Source of the DNA: Bacteroidales bacterium
GTDB taxonomy: Bacteria; Bacteroidota; Bacteroidia; Bacteroidales; Muribaculaceae
Assembly (NCBI GenBank): GCA_900752535.1
Contig: CAADVV010000209.1
Span: 1 to 13,811, forward strand
DNA length: 13,811 nt
Direction of reading: 5' to 3'
In this document: positions 5,647 through 12,804 of the stretch, piece by piece
Layout: every line of letters begins with the position of its first letter
Position numbering within the stretch: position 1 is the first letter of the stretch
Program-made: the position numbers and the translations under genes
Notes under the pieces: model-generated
Databases searched by the model: none
What the model was told of the DNA's origin: nothing
Seen by the model: only the letters and a program-made list of their open reading frames with translations

Positions 5647-6162
5647 TTATTTCTTCAGCGACGACGTATTTTGCAAGCGGCGTGTGCGGGCGATATCTGC
5701 ATAAGCAGGCATGCCGTCAACAAATGCGTAACGGCCGGTAGTCGGGTCGATGTTGCAGCAATAGTGACTCAGGCCGTTTGAGACGACAAGCCAACGGGTT
5801 TTCAAGACAAGATTATATCGGGCTATTTGGTCGAATACTTTCTGTGTGATGGCTACCGAGGGCGCTTTATACTCCACAATCATCAGGGGCGTGCCTCCGA
5901 GACGCTCAAAGACGACGGTGTCACACCGGCGCAACGTCGTGTTGAGCCGCAAAGCTACCTCATTGGCCATCAGTCCGGCCGGATAGCCACGATAACCAAT
6001 CATAAAGGCCGTGAAGTGCTGCCTCACCCATTCTTCAGGTGTGAGGGTTACAAAACGGCGTCTGAGAGTGTCGAAGACACGAGTGTGTCCGTCAAGTCCG
6101 GTCTCAAAACGCAGCTTGGCTGGCGGAAGCGCCAGGGTGGGCATTTCAGACAGGTTGGCCAT
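5647..6162 (-). CDS. Stand-alone HsdR N-terminal-like (PD-(D/E)XK) protein
   Basis: 171 residues from the ATG at 6162. I prefer this start to the in-frame ATG at 6213 because the predicted promoter lies between them and the added 17 residues look non-coding. The protein resembles the N-terminal domain of type I restriction enzyme R subunits (HSDR_N_2). The PD-(D/E)XK signature is visible: D81 in RRCDTVVFE, then E97-Y-K99 in MIVEYKAP, followed by the helix QKVFDQIARYN and the strand WLVVSNG. The helicase/motor, HsdM and HsdS parts are absent, so this is not a restriction system. From memory, such a gene beside holA is common in Bacteroidetes, suggesting a conserved housekeeping role in DNA metabolism; that role is unknown. 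The nuclease fold is well supported; activity is inference. Confidence 0.85.
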   Translation of the reverse strand: MANLSEMPTLALPPAKLRFETGLDGHTRVFDTLRRRFVTLTPEEWVRQHFTAFMIGYRGYPAGLMANEVALRLNTTLRRCDTVVFERLGGTPLMIVEYKAPSVAITQKVFDQIARYNLVLKTRWLVVSNGLSHYCCNIDPTTGRYAFVDGMPAYADIARTRRLQNTSSLKK

Positions 6163-6166
6163 TGAT

Positions 6167-6197
6167 TTTGTCGTCAGCAAAAAACTGCGTAAATTTA
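6167..6197 (+). promoter_or_regulatory. Promoter of holA
   Basis: TTTG (6167-6170), a 19-bp spacer and TAAATTTA (6190-6197) match the Bacteroidetes consensus except for the last base of the -7 box. Transcription would start near 6204, about 16 nt before the holA ATG. The -33 box lies just upstream of the divergent gene's start codon. Confidence 0.6.
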
Positions 6198-6220
6198 CAA
6201 AAATTTCCACCATTCTCAGA
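6190..6220 (-). promoter_or_regulatory. Promoter of the HsdR-N gene sharing the palindromic -7 box
   Basis: TAAATTTA (6197-6190) is its own reverse complement, so it also reads as a -7 box on the minus strand. At exactly 19 bp upstream lies TCTG (6220-6217), one mismatch from TTTG. The start would be near 6183, about 21 nt before the ATG at 6162, which supports that start codon. Confidence 0.4.
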
Positions 6221-7257
6221 TGGCAGCATCATCGCAACCCACATTTATCGATCTCCGTCGCCAGATTGCCAAAGGCCAGGTCAAACCGGTCTATCTGCTC
6301 CACGGCGAGGAGGGATTCTATAATGACAAACTTGTCAACGCTTTTGTCGACCTTGTACCGGAAGCCGACCGCGACTTCAACCTCTATACGCTCTATGCTC
6401 CGGAGACCCCAATGGCCGCCGTAGACGCCACATGCCGCCGCTTTCCTATGATGGCCGAGCGTCAGGTCGTTATACTGAAAGAAGCCCAGGCAATACCGGC
6501 CAACGAGCTGAACAAACTCCACACATACGCCGCCAATCCATCGCCTACAACAGTACTGGTCATCTGTTGCCGCGGCGAGAAAGCCAAAGGCAAGGACCTG
6601 ATTTCCGCCGTTAAGAAGAACGGCATCGTCTTCGAGTCGGCAAAACTGCGCGAGAATGCTGTTCCAACCGTATTGGCAGGGATTGTCAAGGACAAAGGGA
6701 TGAATATCGAGCCTAAAAGTCTGGTAATGCTAACAGAATATGTCGGCACCGACTTGTCGCGACTCTATAATGAGGTTGACAAACTCGCAGTAGCACTCGG
6801 TCCCGGCACGACCATCACTCCCGAAGCCATCGAGCGCAATATCGGCATCTCGAAAGACTACAACAACTTCGAGCTGATTGACGCTATCGGCGCACGCGAC
6901 GCCGCAAAAGCGTACAAAATCATTGAATTTTTCCGCGCTAATCCGAAGAATAACCCGTGGGTGATGACCATTTCAGCCATCTTCAACTTTTTCAGCGATC
7001 TGATGATATATCATTTCACCCGCGACAAGTCACCGGCATCGCTGGCCTCCGCGATGGGGTTGAAATCTGAATGGCAGCTAAAACGATATAACGGGGCAGC
7101 GCGCAACTATAACGCTTTCAAGGTGATTGAGATTATCGGAGCGATACGTGAGGCCGACACACACTCAAAGGGTGTAGACAGCCGTATTGACCCCTACGAT
7201 GCGCTCCAAGACCTGATTTTCCGTATACTGACTGCACGCGGAGTGCTTCCCTGTTGA
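6220..7257 (+). CDS. holA: DNA polymerase III subunit delta
   Basis: 345 residues, the normal length of HolA. Delta opens the beta sliding clamp as part of the clamp-loader complex in replication. The N-terminal motif PVYLLHGEEGFYNDKLVNAF (23-42) is the degenerate AAA+ P-loop region typical of delta, lacking a working GKT Walker motif as expected. It is followed by PMMAERQVVILKEAQ (76-90), the family's strand and helix after the vestigial nucleotide site, then TEYVGTDLSRLYNEVDKL in the second domain and an alpha-helical collar domain (about 216-340) containing NPWVMTISAIFNFF. The ATG at 6220 gives the usual short lead-in. It is divergent from the HsdR-N gene and convergent with fcl, only 5 bp apart. 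The gene is essential in studied bacteria. It appears intact. Confidence 0.95.
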   Translation: MAASSQPTFIDLRRQIAKGQVKPVYLLHGEEGFYNDKLVNAFVDLVPEADRDFNLYTLYAPETPMAAVDATCRRFPMMAERQVVILKEAQAIPANELNKLHTYAANPSPTTVLVICCRGEKAKGKDLISAVKKNGIVFESAKLRENAVPTVLAGIVKDKGMNIEPKSLVMLTEYVGTDLSRLYNEVDKLAVALGPGTTITPEAIERNIGISKDYNNFELIDAIGARDAAKAYKIIEFFRANPKNNPWVMTISAIFNFFSDLMIYHFTRDKSPASLASAMGLKSEWQLKRYNGAARNYNAFKVIEIIGAIREADTHSKGVDSRIDPYDALQDLIFRILTARGVLPC

Positions 7258-7262
7258 ACCAG

Positions 7263-8204
7263 TCAACGCTCAGCGCGCATGGGGTTGTTCAGGAAGTCCT
7301 CATAGGCGAGACGAAGTCCCTCGGCTAAACCAATCTTAGGTGTCCAGCCCATACGGCGAGTCTTTGACACATCGAGAAGTTTGCGCGGTGTGCCGTTAGG
7401 ACGCGTCGTGTCCCACTCAATCGCACCCTCAAATCCGACTGTCTGAGCAACAAGCGTTGTCAGTTCTTTAATTGTCAATTCTTCACCGGTGCCGGCATTG
7501 ACCGTTTCGTTGCCCGAATAGTTGTTCATCAGAAAAACGCAAAGGTCTGCGAGGTCATCAACATAGAGAAACTCGCGCAACGGTGAACCGTCACCCCAGC
7601 ATGTGACTGATTTTAGGCCCGACACCTTGGCCTCATGGAAGCGCCGAATCAGCGCCGGCACTACGTGAGAATGCTCGGGATGGTAGTTATCGTTAGGCCC
7701 GTAGAGGTTGGTGGGCATAACCGAGATATAGTCGGTGCCATACTGACGGTTGAGATATTCGCAGTATTTCAGACCTGAAATCTTGGCTAACGCATATGCC
7801 TCGTTAGTCTGCTCCAGTGACGATGTCAACAGGCAACTCTCGGTCATCGGCTGCGGCGCAAGACGCGGATAAATACACGACGAACCGAGGAACTCAAGTT
7901 TTTTGACACCATGGCGCCAGGCCGAGTTGATGACGTTCATCTCAAGCATCATGTTGACATACATGAAATCGGCCGGTGCAGTCTGATTGGCAACGATACC
8001 ACCGACCTTGGCCGCAGCAAGAAACACATAGTCAGGTCGCTCGGCATCAAAAAAGGCGTCGACGGCAACCTGATTAGTCAGGTCAAGTTCACTGTGGGTG
8101 CGGGTAATGATATTCTCATAACCCTGACGGCGTAGAGAACGTATAATAGCAGAGCCGACCATCCCGCGATGACCGGCCACATAGATTTTATCAGTAAAAT
8201 TCAT
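7263..8204 (-). CDS. fcl: GDP-L-fucose synthase
   Basis: 313 residues. It catalyses epimerisation and NADPH-dependent reduction of GDP-4-keto-6-deoxy-mannose to GDP-L-fucose. Extended short-chain dehydrogenase features are visible: the NADP-binding glycine motif GHRGMVGSA (11-19), the active-site segment FLGSSCIYP with S108 and C110, the YxxxK pair Y137/K141 (EAYALAK), and H180 in HPEHSHVVPALI, which fits the catalytic His of the E. coli enzyme. GDSPLREFLYVDD-type residues near 205-217 (GDGSPLREFLYVDD) complete the family pattern. It starts 3 nt after the gmd stop and is the last gene of the operon; its stop is 5 bp from the convergent holA stop. The product is the activated fucose donor for capsule or glycoprotein decoration. 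The family assignment is very sure. Confidence 0.96.
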   Translation of the reverse strand: MNFTDKIYVAGHRGMVGSAIIRSLRRQGYENIITRTHSELDLTNQVAVDAFFDAERPDYVFLAAAKVGGIVANQTAPADFMYVNMMLEMNVINSAWRHGVKKLEFLGSSCIYPRLAPQPMTESCLLTSSLEQTNEAYALAKISGLKYCEYLNRQYGTDYISVMPTNLYGPNDNYHPEHSHVVPALIRRFHEAKVSGLKSVTCWGDGSPLREFLYVDDLADLCVFLMNNYSGNETVNAGTGEELTIKELTTLVAQTVGFEGAIEWDTTRPNGTPRKLLDVSKTRRMGWTPKIGLAEGLRLAYEDFLNNPMRAER

Positions 8205-8207
8205 AAC

Positions 8208-9296
8208 TTATTTGACTATGCCTTTTTCGAGATATTCGGCAAGATTAGTGCGGACGTGGTCGCCGACACACTCGACGGCTACCTTGGCCATATCGGCATC
8301 GACCATAATCTTGACGAGCTGCTCAAACGAGGTCTTCTCAGGATTCCATTTCAATATTGAGCGAGCCTTGGTGGGGTCACCCCAAAGATTTACTACGTCC
8401 GTAGGGCGATAAAAATCGGGCGAAACCTCAACGAGCACACGTCCGGTGGCACGGTCGATACCTTTCTCGTCGATTCCATCGCCTTTAAACTCAAGCTCAA
8501 TACCGACATACTTGAATGCCAGCTGACAGAACTCGCGCACCGAATGCTGAACGCCTGTTGCGATTACAAAATCCTCAGGACGATCGTGCTGGAGGATGAG
8601 CCACATACATTCGACATAGTCCGGAGCATATCCCCAGTCGCGCAACGAAGAGAGATTACCAAGATAGAGCTTATCCTGCTTGCCTTGTGCAATGCGTGCC
8701 GCCGCCAAAGTGATTTTACGTGTTACAAATGTCTCGCCACGACGCTCACTCTCATGATTGAAGAGTATTCCAGACGTAGCAAACATTCCGTATGCCTCAC
8801 GATACTCCTTTACTATCCAGTAGCCATAGAGTTTTGCAACCGCATATGGACTATAGGGATGAAACGGCGTATTTTCGTTTTGGGGCACCTCTTCGACCTT
8901 GCCGAAAAGCTCGCTGGTCGAAGCCTGATAGATGCGGCACTTGTCAGCAAGTCCGAGAAGTCTGACGGCCTCGAGAATACGGAGCACACCAACTGCGTCG
9001 ACATTCGCTGTAAATTCGGGGGCATCAAAAGAGACCTGGACATGACTCTGGGCTGCCAGATTATATATTTCATCAGGACGGACAGCAGAAATAACCTGCA
9101 TGATACTGAGCGAATCGGTCAGGTCGGCATAGTGGAGATGGAAATGAGGATTACCTTCGATGTGCGCAATGCGTTCACGATAGTCGACTGACGAGCGGCG
9201 GATGACGCCGTGAACGTCATAACCTTTTGAAAGAAGCAGCTCGGAAAGATACGAGCCGTCCTGACCGGTGACACCGGTGATTAGGGCTGTCTTCAT
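8208..9296 (-). CDS. gmd: GDP-mannose 4,6-dehydratase
   Basis: 362 residues, the usual length. It converts GDP-D-mannose to GDP-4-keto-6-deoxy-D-mannose, the first step of GDP-L-fucose synthesis, in the cytoplasm. The Rossmann motif GVTGQDGSYL (8-17), the RRSS cofactor loop (33-36), NLAAQSHVQVSF (79-90), the catalytic segment YQASTSELFG with T127 and E129, and YSPYAVAK with Y151/K155 are all present, as is NHESERRGETFVTRKI in the substrate region. Its ATG overlaps the wzc stop in an ATGA arrangement (9293-9296), and fcl follows after 3 nt, so the genes are translationally coupled and the two enzymes are made together. The gene is intact with no missing key residue. Confidence 0.97.
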   Translation of the reverse strand: MKTALITGVTGQDGSYLSELLLSKGYDVHGVIRRSSVDYRERIAHIEGNPHFHLHYADLTDSLSIMQVISAVRPDEIYNLAAQSHVQVSFDAPEFTANVDAVGVLRILEAVRLLGLADKCRIYQASTSELFGKVEEVPQNENTPFHPYSPYAVAKLYGYWIVKEYREAYGMFATSGILFNHESERRGETFVTRKITLAAARIAQGKQDKLYLGNLSSLRDWGYAPDYVECMWLILQHDRPEDFVIATGVQHSVREFCQLAFKYVGIELEFKGDGIDEKGIDRATGRVLVEVSPDFYRPTDVVNLWGDPTKARSILKWNPEKTSFEQLVKIMVDADMAKVAVECVGDHVRTNLAEYLEKGIVK

Positions 9297-11776
9297 TTCT
9301 TTTTGGTGTAACCGTAGCCATAACCCTTGCGTCCGTATCCATAGCCATAGCCGTAACCATAGCCATAGCTGCCGTAGCCTTCATTGACCGGAGTGGCGTT
9401 GAGGACAATCGAAAGATTCTTATAGCGCTTGGTGTCATACATCTCCTGAATATAGCCGAGACTGTCGCGGCGGAATAGGCCGGCGCGGATAATGAACAGC
9501 GTCATGTCGGCAATATGGTTGATGATGAGGGCATCGGCGACGATCTCAATAGGCGGACAGTCAAGCAGGATATAATCATAATCCTTACGGAGCGAGACAA
9601 TGTTCTCCTCGATGGTCGGGTCGGCAAGCAGTTCGGCTGGATTGGGAGGTACAGAACCGGCAGGCAGCAGGTCGAGACCTTCGATATCATTGACGCTATG
9701 ATCAATCATATTTTCTATACGGTTGCCATAGGCCGACGGGTCTAACAGGAAGTTGACAAAACCGGGCTGTGCACGGTTACCGACAAGATTACGGGTCAAC
9801 GATGTTTTACGAAGGTCCATATCGACCATCAGCACTCGGCGTCCTTTGATAGCGAGGGCTGCGGCGAGGTTCATCGTGACGAAAGTCTTACCGCTGCCCG
9901 GATTTGCCGAAGTAAGCGCGATGACAGTTGCTCCGCGGTCGCGGTCGCGACGCTGTGTCAGCTCGAGATTTGTGCGAAGCACACGGAAAGCCTCGTTTAT
10001 CATGTTGAGGTTCTCTTTCTCCACAACTATGCCCTGACTCTTTTCGCCCGTCTGCTGAAAACGGTGACGACGCTCCTTGAGTCCGTAAGGCGAAGGATTC
10101 TTGGGAAGCTCGCCCATGAACGGCACAGTCATGTGCTCGATGTCATGACGCGAGCGCACCTTGGTATCGAGCAGCTGACGGCCGTAGAGCACCCCGACGG
10201 GAAGGATAAGGCCGAGCACAAACGACAGCATCATTATAGAGTTGCGTTTGGGCGAAATGGGCGAGGGAGAACCGAGAGGCTCACTGACAACACGAATCTT
10301 TGAGTTTACAAACTTCTGTCCGAGCTCGTTTTCCTCACGTTTCTGGAGCAGGAAGAGATAAAGAGACTCTTTGACTTTCTGCTGACGTTCAACACTGAGA
10401 AGATAGCGGGCCTGACCCGGTGTAGAAGCAACCTTGCCGGTCGAGATGTCCTCAGTGCGCTGAGCGCTTGAGATGGCCGTGTTAAGCGACGTAATCTGGT
10501 TGTCAAGACTCTGGGTCAAGGCACGACGGTAACCTTCAAGACGGGCGTCGAGGTCTGTGACCAGCGGGTTAGAAGTCGATGAGTTTGCAACGAGGGTGTT
10601 GCGCTCCATCAGAATCCTGTTGTAGTCGGCAATCTGGCTCTCAATGTTGACATCGGCCACACCGACGTTAGCGGGAAGGATGGTGTTTGTGTTTGAAGCC
10701 GCCGAGATGAAGTCACGCACATAACGCGTCATCGCCAGACGTGTCGACAGGTCACGCACATTTGCACCGGCCTCCGAGGCCTGCTGGAGATAAATCGAGG
10801 ATGCTGCCGAGACATCGGGCACCATGTGTGACGACTTAAACGACGAGATGTCGCCTTCGACGCCGCTAAGTTCCTGCTCGATGACGCTGAGACGGTCATT
10901 GATGAAACGGGATGTGGATTCTGCCAGTTCAGCTCGTTCCTTAATCCAGTTTTCGTTATATACAGAAACAACGGTGTTGAGAATATCAACAGCTCGCTGG
11001 GGAACCGCATCATTCAGTGTCAGCGTGAGCATCTCCTCGGAGTTTTCGCTGAGTTCGCCTTTTATGCGCTGAGAAAGCGACATTGCGGTTGGGTAGACAC
11101 CTCCGTGAGTGACATGTATAGTCATCGGCTCAGCAATAGCTGCTCCGCTATAGAGAGGATTAGGTTTGATTTTAATCTGACCGACCGAAGTTTTCAGAGT
11201 CTCAGCAGACTGATAGCTGATGACCTTGTCAATATCATCGGCTTTTTCAAGCGAACCGGAAGCACCGGGACGAGATACGCTGATAATACGGGCTTTACCA
11301 CCGGGGAGTAGCTCAAATTCAGCCTTGGCCGACTTGTTTTCGTCGAGACCGGGGAATTCAACCAAAACCGGGAGATTCGATGCATAGAGGTCGGTTTTAT
11401 GCCAAAGGCCATCGGCCTTATAGCTCACATTGAGGTCAAGACGTTTTACGACATCAATCATTGCTGCCGGAGCCGTGAGTGTCAGCAGCTCTGTCATGGC
11501 CTGCGAATTCTGGTTGAAAAGGTCGCCCATCTGCGACAGACTTGCCGAAATGTCTGTATTGGCATCCTGACTGACAACCTGAATCAATTCCTGTCTTTCA
11601 TAGATAGGAACTGCTCTCTTAAAGTAAACCCATCCGAGAGCGAGACACACTACTAAAGATATGACAAACCAATACCAGTACTTGAGGCATTGGCCTAAGA
11701 GTTTCTGAAAGTTAACCGCGTTTTCAGGTTGAGTGTTTTCCTGACCTTCGACGGTGGATATCGGTTGTTGTTCCAT
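9293..11776 (-). CDS. wzc: Wzc-like polysaccharide co-polymerase / tyrosine autokinase
   Basis: 827 residues, an inner-membrane protein controlling chain length and export of capsule or exopolysaccharide. An N-terminal Wzz domain begins after a first membrane helix (about 34-52). A large periplasmic region with long coiled-coil-like helices (about 275-480) follows, then a proline-rich segment SPSPISPK (503-510) and a second helix (about 515-532). The cytoplasmic BY-kinase domain has ExxRxxR (E595, R598, R601), Walker A SANPGSGKT (623-631), Walker A' VLMVDMDLRKT (648-658; D652, D654) and Walker B ILLDCPP (736-742; D739). The tail (801-823) has ten tyrosines alternating mostly with glycine and ends KKK; it is the expected autophosphorylation cluster. 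It follows wza after 77 bp and overlaps gmd by 4 nt. It is intact. Confidence 0.96.
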   Translation of the reverse strand: MEQQPISTVEGQENTQPENAVNFQKLLGQCLKYWYWFVISLVVCLALGWVYFKRAVPIYERQELIQVVSQDANTDISASLSQMGDLFNQNSQAMTELLTLTAPAAMIDVVKRLDLNVSYKADGLWHKTDLYASNLPVLVEFPGLDENKSAKAEFELLPGGKARIISVSRPGASGSLEKADDIDKVISYQSAETLKTSVGQIKIKPNPLYSGAAIAEPMTIHVTHGGVYPTAMSLSQRIKGELSENSEEMLTLTLNDAVPQRAVDILNTVVSVYNENWIKERAELAESTSRFINDRLSVIEQELSGVEGDISSFKSSHMVPDVSAASSIYLQQASEAGANVRDLSTRLAMTRYVRDFISAASNTNTILPANVGVADVNIESQIADYNRILMERNTLVANSSTSNPLVTDLDARLEGYRRALTQSLDNQITSLNTAISSAQRTEDISTGKVASTPGQARYLLSVERQQKVKESLYLFLLQKREENELGQKFVNSKIRVVSEPLGSPSPISPKRNSIMMLSFVLGLILPVGVLYGRQLLDTKVRSRHDIEHMTVPFMGELPKNPSPYGLKERRHRFQQTGEKSQGIVVEKENLNMINEAFRVLRTNLELTQRRDRDRGATVIALTSANPGSGKTFVTMNLAAALAIKGRRVLMVDMDLRKTSLTRNLVGNRAQPGFVNFLLDPSAYGNRIENMIDHSVNDIEGLDLLPAGSVPPNPAELLADPTIEENIVSLRKDYDYILLDCPPIEIVADALIINHIADMTLFIIRAGLFRRDSLGYIQEMYDTKRYKNLSIVLNATPVNEGYGSYGYGYGYGYGYGRKGYGYGYTKKK
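9308..9379 (-). repeat. Hexanucleotide (Gly-Tyr) repeat encoding the Wzc tail
   Basis: About ten Gly/Tyr codon pairs, mostly GGCTAT or GGTTAC on the coding strand, encode the Tyr-rich C-terminus. The array is interrupted by Ser (at 9368-9370) and Arg-Lys (9326-9331). Near-identical units could gain or lose copies in frame by slippage. Confidence 0.8.
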
Positions 11777-11853
11777 ATTTTATGTTATAGTGTGTCTTGA
11801 GGAGCTTCAGTTAGTCTTTTGAGAAATGAATAGGTTATGAGATGTGGTTCGGT

Positions 11854-12621
11854 TTATTTCCAGACGAGCACAGCAATGGTGGTCAACACCGAAACTATTG
11901 AGATCCAGAACGATGGTGTCAGTACGCTGTTACCGTTTACCGAGCGCTGACGTTTGCGGGTATCATTAGGCTCGACATAAACCACATCGTTCTGCTGAAG
12001 GTAGTAGGCAGGCGAGCCATAGATGCTCTCGACCGATGTAAGGTCAATACGATAGATATCTGACTGTCCGTTCGGATTATTGCGGATGACAGCTACATTT
12101 TTGCGCTCGCCGTTGATGGTCAGGTCACCGGCCATTGCGAGAGCGTCGAGAACCGAAATACGGTCGCGGTCCATATTGTAGCGGCCCGGTGATTTGACCT
12201 CGCCTATCACATTAATCATCGGGTTGCCGAAATCGACGAGCACCGTTGCGTCTTTCACAAGATTGCGGCTGATAAGCTGGTCTTTGATTTCATTGGCGAT
12301 GCCCTGACGGGTAAGACCGCCGACATGCACGCGGCCGAGGATAGGGAAATCAATGTCACCCTGACTGTCGACCGTATAATATATAATGTTGCTTGACGAC
12401 AAAGTCGGGGGCGTGACATTAAAGAGTTTTGTCAGCGCCTCGTCTTTTGTGCTGACCGTGATCTGGAGTTTGTCATCTGGGCGTGCCTTGACCGATGCGT
12501 CATAAGAAGGCGCGGAGACTGTACCCTGTTGGATGTCCTGAATGTAGGTGACGTCTTTAGGTGTGGAGCATGACCAGGCAAGTGCGGCGACAGCAAGGCA
12601 TGCGGTTAATTTTATCTTCAT
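11854..12621 (-). CDS. wza: Wza-like polysaccharide export lipoprotein
   Basis: 255 residues, shorter than E. coli Wza but usual for Bacteroidetes. A lipoprotein signal peptide ends at LAWSC (C18 would be lipidated), placing it in the outer membrane. A Poly_export domain (about 40-131) contains RPDDKLQITV and GDIDFPILGRVHVGGLT, and an SLBB-type domain starts at INVIGEVKSPGRYNM (136-150) and runs to about 215. A C-terminal hydrophobic helix (about 236-253, then a final K) would be the membrane-spanning segment that makes the octameric pore in this family. The first gene of a four-gene operon, with wzc after 77 bp, it has a consensus promoter about 140 bp upstream. It likely forms the outer-membrane exit for a polysaccharide whose assembly is gated by Wzc. 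The gene is intact. Confidence 0.92.
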   Translation of the reverse strand: MKIKLTACLAVAALAWSCSTPKDVTYIQDIQQGTVSAPSYDASVKARPDDKLQITVSTKDEALTKLFNVTPPTLSSSNIIYYTVDSQGDIDFPILGRVHVGGLTRQGIANEIKDQLISRNLVKDATVLVDFGNPMINVIGEVKSPGRYNMDRDRISVLDALAMAGDLTINGERKNVAVIRNNPNGQSDIYRIDLTSVESIYGSPAYYLQQNDVVYVEPNDTRKRQRSVNGNSVLTPSFWISIVSVLTTIAVLVWK

Positions 12622-12762
12622 TACAAGCTTGTTATTAATCTAATAGGATATTACAATCGTAACCCTGAAGAGGAGAATTCCGGATAGTCACACCCTGTGT
12701 GGAAAACGCCAGGGCGACACTGGGACCGAGAATGGCGGATTAGGGCTGTTAAATTTCGACCG
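12622..12762 (-). promoter_or_regulatory. Long 5' leader of the wza operon
   Basis: About 130 nt of untranslated leader lies between the predicted start of transcription and the wza ATG. It can form CACAC-AGG-GTGTG near 12691-12703 or, mutually exclusive with it, CCCTG (12714-12710) with CAGGG (12697-12693). No strong terminator is seen. Leader length and alternative pairings leave room for antitermination or translational control, but this is inference. Confidence 0.35.
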
Positions 12763-12793
12763 CAAAGTTAGACTTTTTCCTTCATATGTCAAA
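12763..12793 (-). promoter_or_regulatory. Consensus promoter of the wza-wzc-gmd-fcl operon
   Basis: On the minus strand TTTG (12793-12790), a 19-bp spacer and TAACTTTG (12770-12763) match TTTG / TAnnTTTG exactly. The -33 box begins 12 nt after the stop codon of the upstream TlpA-like gene. I saw no flanking inverted repeats of the kind that make Bacteroides capsule promoters invertible. Confidence 0.75.
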
Positions 12794-12804
12794 GAGACTC
12801 ACCG

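Noticed and set aside
5647..6162. Type I restriction-modification system
   Set aside because: Only the HsdR N-terminal-like domain is present; no helicase motor, HsdM or HsdS gene is in the window.
6163..6213. Upstream in-frame ATG (6213) adding 17 residues to the HsdR-N protein
   Set aside because: The predicted promoter -7 box (6190-6197) lies inside this stretch, and the added residues do not look like family sequence.
8544..9191. Long open frame antisense to gmd
   Set aside because: It is the opposite-strand shadow of a well-conserved gene and its translation has no recognisable family features.
12622..12804. Invertible capsule promoter as in Bacteroides fragilis
   Set aside because: No pair of inverted repeats flanks the promoter and no recombinase gene is nearby.
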